Below, in pieces: positions 27,407-34,480 of a stretch of 64,000 nucleotides of DNA. Under the pieces are notes generated by a model that was not told where the DNA came from, ran no database searches, and was given only the letters and a program-made list of their open reading frames with translations. The stretch comes from DASWOJ01 sp964242415. GTDB lineage: Bacteria; Pseudomonadota; Alphaproteobacteria; Acetobacterales; Acetobacteraceae. A program made the translations under genes and the position numbers. Position 1 is the stretch's first letter; the number at the start of each line of letters is the position of its first letter. Location: NCBI GenBank assembly GCA_964242415.1, contig CAXTAT010000004.1:216217-280216 (forward strand), written 5' to 3'.

Positions 27407-28600
27407 ATGAACATCCAATCGCCTGAAGCCGCCATCGCCGCCTGGCTCGCCACCCAGCACGGCGCCATGGTGGACCTGCTGCGCCGCATGGTGGACATCG
27501 ACAGCGGCAGCTACGACAAGCCCGGCATCGACGCCGTGGGCCGGGTGGTGCGCGATTTCCTGAACGGGCACGGCATCGCGGTCGAGACGCTGCCGCAATC
27601 CAAGCACGGCGACTGCCTACGGGCCGTGGTACCCTGGGACGGGGCGCCGCAGAACCGCGGCGCCAACGCGGGCGGTAGCGTCGTGCTGATGGGCCACCGC
27701 GACACCGTGTTCCCGCACGGCGAGGCCCGGCGGCGGCCCTTCACCATCCAGGGCCACCTCGCCTACGGTCCCGGCGTCGCCGACATGAAGGCCGGGCTGG
27801 TGATGAACTGCTTCGTGCTGGCCGCCTTCGCCCGGTTCGGCGGCAGCCCGGCGCCGCTGGTCGGCCTGTTCACCGGCGACGAGGAGATCGGCAGCCCCGA
27901 AGGCCGCGCCGTGATCGAGGCCGAAGCCCGCCGCGCCCGCGTGGTGTTCAACAGCGAGCCGGGCCGCATGTCCGGCAGCGTCGTGACGGGACGCAAGGGC
28001 GGCGTGTTCATGCTCATGCGGATCACCGGCAAGGCCGCGCACTCCGGCGGCAGCTTCGAGGCCGGGATCAGCGCCATCGAGGAGCTGGCGCGCAAGGTGC
28101 AGGCGATCCACGCCCTGACCGAGCTGGACCGCGGCATCACCGTCAACGTCGGCCTGGTGCGCGGCGGGCAGAGCGTGAACACCGTGGCGCCTTGGGCGGA
28201 GGGCGAGATCGACCTGCGCTACATCGAGCCTGCCGACCGGGAGGCGGTGGTGGCGCGCATCGGCGGCATCGTCGAGCGCAGCTTCGTGCCGGGCACCCGG
28301 GCCGAGCTGACCATCAAGGGCGAGTTCCTGCCCATGACCCAAAGCCCCGCCGCCAAGCGGCTGTTCGACGTGTATGTCGAAGCCGCCGCCAGCAGCGGAT
28401 TCCCAACGGCGGGGGAGTTCACCGGCGGCTGCGCCGACAGCGGCTTCACCGCGGCCGTGGGCACGGCGACGCTCTGCGCCGTGGGGCCGGTCGGCGGACG
28501 CGCGCACAGCCCGGAGGAGTTCTTGGACCTGGACAGCCTGGTGCCCCGCGCCCAGGCGTGCGCGCGGGCGATCCTGCGGCTGGAAGGGGCCGGGCTGTGA
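27407..28600 (+). CDS. M20 family zinc metallopeptidase (glutamate carboxypeptidase-like)
   Basis: This is a 397-residue cytoplasmic metallopeptidase (no signal peptide). The two-zinc site is visible as His in LMGHRDTVF, Asp in GVADMKAG, Glu-Glu in FTGDEEIGSPEG and the C-terminal His in GRAHSPEEF. The dimerisation domain (KAAHSGGSFEAGISA) is intact. It resembles CPG2-type carboxypeptidases that remove C-terminal Glu from folate-like or N-acyl substrates. It is followed by a binding-protein gene that overlaps its stop. Confidence 0.92.
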   Translation: MNIQSPEAAIAAWLATQHGAMVDLLRRMVDIDSGSYDKPGIDAVGRVVRDFLNGHGIAVETLPQSKHGDCLRAVVPWDGAPQNRGANAGGSVVLMGHRDTVFPHGEARRRPFTIQGHLAYGPGVADMKAGLVMNCFVLAAFARFGGSPAPLVGLFTGDEEIGSPEGRAVIEAEARRARVVFNSEPGRMSGSVVTGRKGGVFMLMRITGKAAHSGGSFEAGISAIEELARKVQAIHALTELDRGITVNVGLVRGGQSVNTVAPWAEGEIDLRYIEPADREAVVARIGGIVERSFVPGTRAELTIKGEFLPMTQSPAAKRLFDVYVEAAASSGFPTAGEFTGGCADSGFTAAVGTATLCAVGPVGGRAHSPEEFLDLDSLVPRAQACARAILRLEGAGL

Positions 28601-29316
28601 CGCCTCCGGGCATCGCATCCGTCTTGGCGCCGACCGGGACGCTGCGGGCGGCGCTGAACCTGGGCAACCCCGTGCTGGTGCAGCGCGGCGCAGACGGGGT
28701 ACCGCGGGGCACGACGGTCGATCTGGCGCGGGAGCTGGGCCGCCGCCTGGGGGTGCCGGTGGCGTTCCTGCAATATGACGGCGCCGGCAAGGTGGCCGAC
28801 GCTGCCGGGTCCGGCGTTTGGGACGTGGCGTTCATGGCCATCGACCCGATTCGCGCCGCGGGCATCGAGTTCACTGCGCCCTACATGGTGATCGAGGGCA
28901 CCTACGTCGTCCCCGAGGCGTCGTCGCTGCAAACCGTCGAAGCGGTGGACCACCCCGGCGTTCGCGTCGCTGTCGGCCGGGCCAGCGCCTACCACCTGTT
29001 CCTGGCCCGCACCCTGCGCCACGCGGCGCTGGTGGATTCGCCCACGGGGGAGGCGTCGGCCGAGCTGTTCCTGCACGGCGGCGCCGAGGTGCTGGCCGGG
29101 GTGCGGCAGCCCAACGATGCGCTGGTGCGGGCCACGCCGGGGCTGCGCAGCATCCCGGGCCGTTTCATGTCCATCCAGCAGGCGATGGGACTGCCGCACA
29201 GGCGCGGCGCCGGGGCGGACTACCTGCGGGCGTTCGTCGAGGACGTGAAGGCGTCCGGCTTCGTAGCGCGCGCCTTGGCCGGCAGCGGCCAGGACAGCGG
29301 GCTGGTGGCACCGTAG
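28597..29316 (+). CDS. Solute-binding protein family 3-like protein without signal peptide
   Basis: This is a 239-residue protein with the SBP_bac_3 pattern: GTLRAALNLGNP, GTTVDLARELGRRLGVPVAF, WDVAFMAIDPIRAAGIEFTAPYM, and GVRVAVGRASAY. Its GTG start at 28597 overlaps the stop of the M20 peptidase gene (GTGA). No Sec or Tat signal is present, so it would stay in the cytoplasm, unlike ordinary ABC transporter binding proteins. No ABC permease or ATPase lies nearby. It may sense or deliver an amino-acid-like ligand for its operon partner; that is inference. Confidence 0.82.
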   Translation: MTPPGIASVLAPTGTLRAALNLGNPVLVQRGADGVPRGTTVDLARELGRRLGVPVAFLQYDGAGKVADAAGSGVWDVAFMAIDPIRAAGIEFTAPYMVIEGTYVVPEASSLQTVEAVDHPGVRVAVGRASAYHLFLARTLRHAALVDSPTGEASAELFLHGGAEVLAGVRQPNDALVRATPGLRSIPGRFMSIQQAMGLPHRRGAGADYLRAFVEDVKASGFVARALAGSGQDSGLVAP

Positions 29317-29369
29317 CCGCTGCACACGCCGCTATACACGCTGTCACGCACTGGGCGCGGCAGCCGCGA

Positions 29370-29771
29370 TCAGGCTGCCTCGGCGGCGGTCAGGCGCTTC
29401 GCCGCATCGCAGATCGCCGTCAGCGTGTAGGGCTTGGAGATGAACACATCCAGCGGCGAGGCCGACGTGCCCATATCCTGCTCCAGCCGGCCGGTCATGA
29501 AGATCACCGGCAGATTCGGCATGGTCTGCCGCACCCGCTGCACCAGGGCATGGCCATTCAGCGTGCCCGGAAGCTGGATATCGGTCAGCAGCAGCCGGAT
29601 GTCGGAGCCGGCCTGCAGCAGCGGCAAGGCATCGTCGCCGGTCTCCGCCTCCAGCACCTCGAAGCCCTCATCGCCCAGCGCCTCGGACAAGGTGAGCCGG
29701 ATCAGGAACTCGTCCTCGACCACGAGAATACGGATCGGGGAGGGGTGCGAGTCTGACATGCGTTCACCCAT
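29370..29771 (-). CDS. Single-domain response regulator (CheY-like receiver)
   Basis: This is a protein of about 133 residues consisting only of a receiver domain. The acidic pocket is in ILVVEDEFLIR, the phospho-acceptor Asp in LLTDIQLPG, the switch Thr in IFMTGR and the conserved Lys in FISKPYT. There is no DNA-binding or enzymatic output domain and no histidine kinase nearby. The start is uncertain: TTG at 29783, ATG at 29771 or ATG at 29759 are all in frame. Confidence 0.9.
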   Translation of the reverse strand: MGERMSDSHPSPIRILVVEDEFLIRLTLSEALGDEGFEVLEAETGDDALPLLQAGSDIRLLLTDIQLPGTLNGHALVQRVRQTMPNLPVIFMTGRLEQDMGTSASPLDVFISKPYTLTAICDAAKRLTAAEAA

Positions 29772-29783
29772 GCGGTTCACCAA

Positions 29784-30125
29784 GTATTATTGCAAGCGGC
29801 TGCGGAATGCCGTCCTATCAACGAAACGTGATCAGCAGCTTTGCATCCATGTCACTGCCAGGTCCGTAGGCGTGCCCGGCCAGCTTACCGGTTCCAAGAT
29901 GCGGGAGCCGGTTGGGCGGTCCCGGCCGATAGCGCCCAGCCTCGCCAGCGGCCAGCAGCCTGCTTCACTTGCACTGGACTTGCACTGGCCGGGCCATAAT
30001 CGTAACGCCGATATTGCAACGCCGGTCTAGCCCGCCCCTCGACGGATGGGAACGCTGCGGCAACGCAGGGTTGAACGTGCTAATGTCGGAGACAGATCAA
30101 CTTGGCCACCCTGGATCGGACTTTC
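29784..30125. other. Gene-free divergent spacer
   Basis: The ~340 bp between the receiver gene and the beta-propeller gene have no credible coding frame. They contain the tandem repeat at 29967 and a direct repeat AACGCCG at 30004 and 30018, followed by a comparatively AT-rich stretch. It most likely carries both divergent promoters, but I cannot place them. Confidence 0.45.
29967..29988. repeat. Tandem 11-bp direct repeat
   Basis: ACTTGCACTGG occurs twice head-to-tail, about 140 bp before the beta-propeller start. The 11-bp spacing equals one helical turn, as expected for adjacent sites of one regulator, but this is only suggestive. Confidence 0.6.
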
Positions 30126-31076
30126 ATGCGCTACGTGCTGCCTTTGCTCCTGCTGCTCCTCAATGTTGCCTCTGCCCGGGCTGCCGATGTCGCCATCGTG
30201 CTCAATTCGGGGGACGCCTCCCTGAGCGTGGTTGACATGGCGACCCGCACGGAGCTGCGCCGCATCCCGGTGCTGCGCGAGCCGCACCACGTCGTGCTCA
30301 GCCCCGACGGCCGCGACCTGCTGGTAGGCGACGCCGGGGGCAACGAGATGCTGTTCCTCGACCCGCATACCGGGGAGGTGAAGCGGCGTGTGCCGGTCGC
30401 CGACCCCTATCACCTGGCGTTCAGCCCGAATGGCAAGTGGCTGACGGTCACCGGCCTGGCCCGCAACCAGGTGGACGTCTATGACGCCGCCAGCATGGCG
30501 CTGGTGCACCGCTACCCGCTCAGCACCATGCCGAGCCACCTGGCCTACTCGCCCGACAGCAGCATGGCCTATGTCACCCTACAGGGCACCAACCGAGTGG
30601 CGGCGCTGGACCTGAAGCATCAGACGGTGGTGTGGACGGCGGAGGTTGGCAGCACCCCCGCCGGGATCATGTGGCACGACGGCAAGCTGCTGGTGGCGGA
30701 CATGGGCACCGACTTCTTCGCGGTGCTGGACCCGGCGGATGGCCGGGTCGAGCAGCGCATCCACACCGGCCGCGGCGCGCACCAGATTTTCCTGTCGCCG
30801 GACGGGCGGACGCTGTGGGTCAACAACCGCGTGGACGGCACGACGGTGGCGCTGGACAGCCACACGTTTGCCATCCAGCGCACCTACCGCGTACCCGGCG
30901 GCCCCGACTGCATCGACTTCGCGCCGGACGGCAAGCTGTGGATCACTCAGCGCTTCATCCAGAAGGTGGCGGTGCTGGACCCGGTCAGCGGCGCACTGCA
31001 ATCGATCCAGGTCGGGCGCTCGCCGCACGGCATCTTCCTCACCACGGGGGCGCCTGCCGCGGTGGCCGCACGATGA
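30126..31076 (+). CDS. Secreted YVTN-family beta-propeller protein
   Basis: This is a 316-residue protein with a signal peptide (YVLPLLLLLLNVASARA, cleavage near ARA-A). It has repeated blades containing LSPDGR, FSPNGKWL, YSPDSSMAY, LSPDGRTLW and FAPDGKLW, typical of YVTN/40-residue beta-propellers that bind proteins or ligands in the periplasm. The start is the ATG at 30126, which directly precedes the signal peptide. The last four bases overlap the start of the hydroxylase gene (ATGA), so the two form an operon. Confidence 0.9.
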   Translation: MRYVLPLLLLLLNVASARAADVAIVLNSGDASLSVVDMATRTELRRIPVLREPHHVVLSPDGRDLLVGDAGGNEMLFLDPHTGEVKRRVPVADPYHLAFSPNGKWLTVTGLARNQVDVYDAASMALVHRYPLSTMPSHLAYSPDSSMAYVTLQGTNRVAALDLKHQTVVWTAEVGSTPAGIMWHDGKLLVADMGTDFFAVLDPADGRVEQRIHTGRGAHQIFLSPDGRTLWVNNRVDGTTVALDSHTFAIQRTYRVPGGPDCIDFAPDGKLWITQRFIQKVAVLDPVSGALQSIQVGRSPHGIFLTTGAPAAVAAR

Positions 31077-32029
31077 TCGATCCGTTCAGCCTCGCCGCGG
31101 GGTGGCTGCAAGAAACGGTGCTGTTACCGGCGCTGTATAGCCTGGACATGATGCAGTGGGAGGAGATCTCGTTCGGCTGGGCGCTGTTCGCCTGCTACGG
31201 GCTGGCGCAGGTGGTCATCACCTTCGCGATCTGCCTGCCGCTGGAACGGTGGCGACCGGTGGAGCACTGGCCGGACGCCAAGGCGGTGTGGGTGGACGTG
31301 CTGTACACCCTTATTTCTCGTGTCGGCGTGCTGCCGCTGGTGACGTTCGTGCTGTTCTACCAGTTGCAGGTGGCAATGAGCGGCTGGATGACCGACCATG
31401 GCTGGGTGCCGCCGACTCTAGAGCGGATGTTCCCGGCGCTGCTTGGGCATCACGTGCTGACGTTCTTCGCCTATGCGGCGATCCTGGACTTTGCCGAGTA
31501 TTGGCGGCACCGGCTGTCGCACCGGTTCGGCTGGTGGTGGGCGCTGCACTCGCTGCACCATGCGCAGCGGCAGATGACGTTCTGGTCGGATGACCGCAAC
31601 CATGTGCTGGACGACCTGATCGGCTTCGTGTGGTTCACCCTGATCGCCCTGCTGATCGGCATTCCGCCCCTGCAGTTCCCCCTGCTGGTGCTGCTGCTGC
31701 GGCTGTTGGAAAGCCTATCGCACGCTAACGCCCGGGTGTCGTTCGGCTGGCTAGGGGAGCGGCTGCTGATCTCCCCCCGGTTCCACCGGGCGCACCATGG
31801 CGTGCTGGCGGCGGGTCAGCGCAGCGCCAACTACGGCGCGATCCTGCCGTGGTGGGACATGCTGTTCCGGACGGCGGACTTCGACCGGGCCTATGTGCGG
31901 ACGGGCGATCCTTCGGCAGAGGAGGCGTTGGCGACCGGCACCTACTTGCAGCAGCAGTGGGCGGGGCTGCGGCGCATGGCGCGGATGGCGGGTTGGACCC
32001 GGCGCTGGCAGGAACTGCGGCTGCGTTAG
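31073..32029 (+). CDS. Fatty acid hydroxylase / sterol desaturase superfamily membrane protein
   Basis: This is a 318-residue integral membrane di-iron enzyme. The three histidine clusters are HRLSH, HSLHH and FHRAHHG, with four or more hydrophobic helices around them. Such enzymes hydroxylate or desaturate lipids or carotenoids using O2. It is cotranscribed with the secreted beta-propeller gene (4-bp overlap). The lipid substrate cannot be inferred. Confidence 0.9.
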   Translation: MIDPFSLAAGWLQETVLLPALYSLDMMQWEEISFGWALFACYGLAQVVITFAICLPLERWRPVEHWPDAKAVWVDVLYTLISRVGVLPLVTFVLFYQLQVAMSGWMTDHGWVPPTLERMFPALLGHHVLTFFAYAAILDFAEYWRHRLSHRFGWWWALHSLHHAQRQMTFWSDDRNHVLDDLIGFVWFTLIALLIGIPPLQFPLLVLLLRLLESLSHANARVSFGWLGERLLISPRFHRAHHGVLAAGQRSANYGAILPWWDMLFRTADFDRAYVRTGDPSAEEALATGTYLQQQWAGLRRMARMAGWTRRWQELRLR

Positions 32030-32340
32030 CACCGGCTGCTTGTTGGCCCGGGTCGTAGGCAGCACGCATGACGAACATGCGCTCCTCCCTGTCCCCCTTC
32101 GTGAGAGGGCCGGGGTTAGAGGGTCTTGCGGAACCGTTCCCTTGGTTTTTAAAGCACGGTTCAGACCATAACCGCGTCTTCGGGCGCCGAAGCTAGCGAG
32201 ACCCCCTCACCCCGGCCCTCCTCCCGAAGGGGGAGAGGGAGCAGGCGGGTGGAACTCTTACGCCATTATTGGCAGGTCTGGTTCTAGCGAGCCGGTTCAG
32301 ATAGCCAAGCAAGGTCCGGATGACACCGGGACCGCCGTGC
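32030..32340. other. Gene-free spacer between convergent genes
   Basis: This 311-bp gap is mostly filled by the inverted repeat at 32081-32243. The rest shows no coding or RNA feature that I can support. Confidence 0.45.
32081..32243. repeat. Intergenic inverted repeat of the CCCTCACCCCGGCCCTC type, copy 2
   Basis: The left arm contains GAGAGGGCCGGGGTTAGAGG. The right arm contains CCCCCTCACCCCGGCCCTCC followed by GAAGGGGGAGAGGGAG. It lies between two convergent genes, as expected for an element tolerated or used at transcript ends. Confidence 0.82.
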
Positions 32341-32592
32341 TCACGCCGGCTCCAGCACCCGGGGGCGATGCGGCGCGTTCGCCATCGGCTTCGGGATCAG
32401 GCAGTCGGGCAACGGCTTCTGCACCGGCGACAGGTCCAGCGGCGGCGGAACCGGGGTCGGTGCGCGCGGCTCATCGCCACCCCAGCCGCCGCGTGGCGGA
32501 CGGCGCAGGGCCACCAACTCCCGCACGGCCAGCGCCAGCGGCACACCGAATGTCAGGACGCCGCTGAGAATCACTTGGGTGGCGGATGTCAT
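32341..32592 (-). CDS. Small membrane protein of unknown function
   Basis: This is an 83-residue product. One N-terminal transmembrane segment (VILSGVLTFGVPLALAVREL) is followed by a Pro-rich cytoplasmic tail ending in KPLPDCLIPKP and a short basic part. The frame has the codon bias of the neighbours and a clear hydrophobic/hydrophilic layout, which argues for a real gene. The function is not recognised. Confidence 0.6.
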   Translation of the reverse strand: MTSATQVILSGVLTFGVPLALAVRELVALRRPPRGGWGGDEPRAPTPVPPPLDLSPVQKPLPDCLIPKPMANAPHRPRVLEPA

Positions 32593-32675
32593 TGCGTGCT
32601 CCCAGCTTGAGAATGACGAACGTTAGAGTACTTTCCTGGGTTTCGTCATCACTTTCCGCGCGTAACTTCGCTTGA

Positions 32676-33521
32676 TTATGCAGCCACCACGCGCTGCGTC
32701 TGCTCGCCCAGCCCGGTGATGCCCAAGTGCATGGTTTGCCCGCCGTGCAGGAAGACCGGCTGTGGCTTCTTGCCCATGCCGACGCCGGGCGGGGTGCCGG
32801 TGCTGATGATGTCGCCGGGGTGCAGCGTCAGGAAGTGGCTGCAATAGCTGACCAGCTTCGGCACGTTGAAGATCATCGTGTCCGTGTTGCCGGTCTGCAT
32901 CCGCTGGCCGTCCACGTCCAGCCACATCGACAAGGCGTGCGGGTCCGGCACCTCGTCGGCGGTCACCAGCCAGGGGCCGGTAGGGCCGAAGGTGTCGCAG
33001 CACTTGCCCTTGTCCCAGGTGCCGCCGCGTTCGATCTGGTATTCGCGCTCGCTCACGTCGTTGACGATGCAGTAACCGGCGACATGCTTCATCGCCTCGT
33101 GCTCAGGCACGTAGGTCGCGCGCTCGCCGATGACGATGGCCAGCTCGACCTCCCAATCGGACTTCTTGGAGCCGCGCGGCAGGTGGACGTCGTCGTTCGG
33201 GCCTTGGTAGCTGCCGAGCGACTTCAGGAAGACAATGGGTTCCTTCGGGATGGCCAAGCCGCTTTCCGCGGCGTGGTCGGCGTAGTTCAGGCCGATGCAG
33301 ATGAAGTTGGTCGGGCGCGGCACTGGCGGGCCGATGCGGGCGCCGGGCACGACCGTGGGCAGGGTGGCCGGGTCGATAGCCGCCAGCCGCGCCAGCCCGG
33401 CCGGGGACAGCGCGGCGGCGTCGAAGTCGTGCAGCACGCCCGACAGGTCTCGCATGGCGCCGTCCTTGTCCAGCAAGGCAGGCTTCTCGGCGCCGGGGGC
33501 GCCCACACGCATCAGCTTCAT
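32676..33521 (-). CDS. FAH-family hydrolase, probably 2,4-dioxo-3-deoxy sugar acid hydrolase
   Basis: This is a 281-residue member of the fumarylacetoacetate hydrolase family. It has FICIGLNYADHAAESG, FLKSLGSYQGPNDDV, the metal ligands in WEVELAIVIGE and NDVSEREYQ, and the active-site segment GDIISTGTPPGVGMG. It starts after a GAGGAAACC ribosome site. It is cotranscribed 11 bp behind an SDR gene, downstream of an IlvD/Edd dehydratase. That set matches the diketo-hydrolase routes, in which this enzyme splits a 2,4-dioxo acid into pyruvate and a hydroxy acid. It is often annotated ureidoglycolate lyase by similarity. Confidence 0.88.
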   Translation of the reverse strand: MKLMRVGAPGAEKPALLDKDGAMRDLSGVLHDFDAAALSPAGLARLAAIDPATLPTVVPGARIGPPVPRPTNFICIGLNYADHAAESGLAIPKEPIVFLKSLGSYQGPNDDVHLPRGSKKSDWEVELAIVIGERATYVPEHEAMKHVAGYCIVNDVSEREYQIERGGTWDKGKCCDTFGPTGPWLVTADEVPDPHALSMWLDVDGQRMQTGNTDTMIFNVPKLVSYCSHFLTLHPGDIISTGTPPGVGMGKKPQPVFLHGGQTMHLGITGLGEQTQRVVAA

Positions 33522-33532
33522 GGTGGTTTCCT

Positions 33533-34279
33533 CTACAGGGTCCAGCCGCCGTCGATGACGACCGCCTGGCCGGTGATGAACTGCGTCTCGTCCGAGCCGA
33601 GATACACCGCCAGCGCCGCAATCTCCTCCGGCGTGCCCAGCCGGCCCATGGCTTGGCGCGCGATGAAGCCGGTCCGCGCCGCCTCCAGCGACCCGGCGGC
33701 GGCGGCGTTGGCGGCGATGCGGTCGTCGAGGCTCGGGGTCTGCACGGTGCCGGGGCAGATGGCGTTGCAGCGGACGCCATGCTTCACGAAGTCCGCCGCG
33801 ACCGACCGGGTGAGGCCGATCACCGCGGCCTTGGTGGTCCCATACACGAAGCGGTTCGGCGCGCCCTTGATGCTGCTGGCGGCGCTGGACATATTGATGA
33901 TGCTGCCGCCACGGCCGAGCATCCCTGGAAGGAATGCCCGGATGGTGTGGAACATGCTGCGGACGTTGAGCGCGAAGGCGAAGTCCCACTCCGCCTCGGT
34001 GGCGTCCAGGATGGTGCCTTGGTGGACGAAGCCGGCGCAGTTGAACAGCACGTCCACTGGCCCAGCCAGCCCAGCCACGCGGGCGATGTCCGCCGGGTCC
34101 GTCGCGTCGAGCCGGTGCACCGTGATGGACGGCCCGGCGAGGGACGCCAGGCCGTCCCGGTTCAAGTCGGTGGCGATCACCCGCGCACCCTCCGCCGCAT
34201 AGGCCATGGCGGTGGCGCGGCCAATGCCCTGAGCGGCGGCGGTGATGAACGCGGTCTTTCCGGCAAGCCTGCCTACCAT
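33533..34279 (-). CDS. SDR dehydrogenase, probably for a 2-keto-3-deoxy sugar acid
   Basis: This is a 248-residue classical SDR with TAAAQGIG, NCAGFVHQG, the catalytic Ser (NMSSAASS) and YGTTK pair, and the C-terminal ITGQAVVIDGGWTL. The N-terminus MVGRLAGKTAFITAAAQGIG strongly resembles 2-keto-3-deoxy-L-fuconate dehydrogenases. It would oxidise the 4-hydroxyl with NAD+, making a 2,4-dioxo acid for the FAH hydrolase 11 bp downstream. The substrate assignment is inferred from similarity and context. Confidence 0.88.
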   Translation of the reverse strand: MVGRLAGKTAFITAAAQGIGRATAMAYAAEGARVIATDLNRDGLASLAGPSITVHRLDATDPADIARVAGLAGPVDVLFNCAGFVHQGTILDATEAEWDFAFALNVRSMFHTIRAFLPGMLGRGGSIINMSSAASSIKGAPNRFVYGTTKAAVIGLTRSVAADFVKHGVRCNAICPGTVQTPSLDDRIAANAAAAGSLEAARTGFIARQAMGRLGTPEEIAALAVYLGSDETQFITGQAVVIDGGWTL

Positions 34280-34337
34280 GGATGCGCTTCCTTTATCCTG
34301 CGAGCCCTAGAGTTCGGCCGGCCCGTTCCACACCCCT

Positions 34338-34440
34338 GTCATTGCGAGGAGCGCAGCGACGCGGCAATCCAGGACCGCGGGCACCAAGCCTGGCCACAGC
34401 AGCCTTGGATTGCCACGCCACAAGGGCGGCTCGCAATAAC
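34338..34440. repeat. Intergenic inverted repeat, copy 5 of 5
   Basis: This is the best-preserved copy. The left arm starts GTCATTGCGAGGAGCGCAGC and reaches GCGGCAATCCAGG. The right arm has CTTGGATTGCC to GGCGGCTCGCAATAAC. It lies between the dehydratase stop (34481) and the SDR start (34279), all on the minus strand. Confidence 0.88.
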
Positions 34441-34480
34441 GACCGCGAGGCCATTGACCAAGCCTCGCCCCCGGTTGGCG

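Noticed and set aside
30102..30125. TTG start eight codons upstream of the beta-propeller ATG
   Set aside because: The ATG at 30126 places the signal peptide at the N-terminus and needs no rare start codon.
514..34440. Repeats as a possible CRISPR array
   Set aside because: The copies are kilobases apart, are themselves ~100-bp palindromes, and no regular spacers or cas genes are present.
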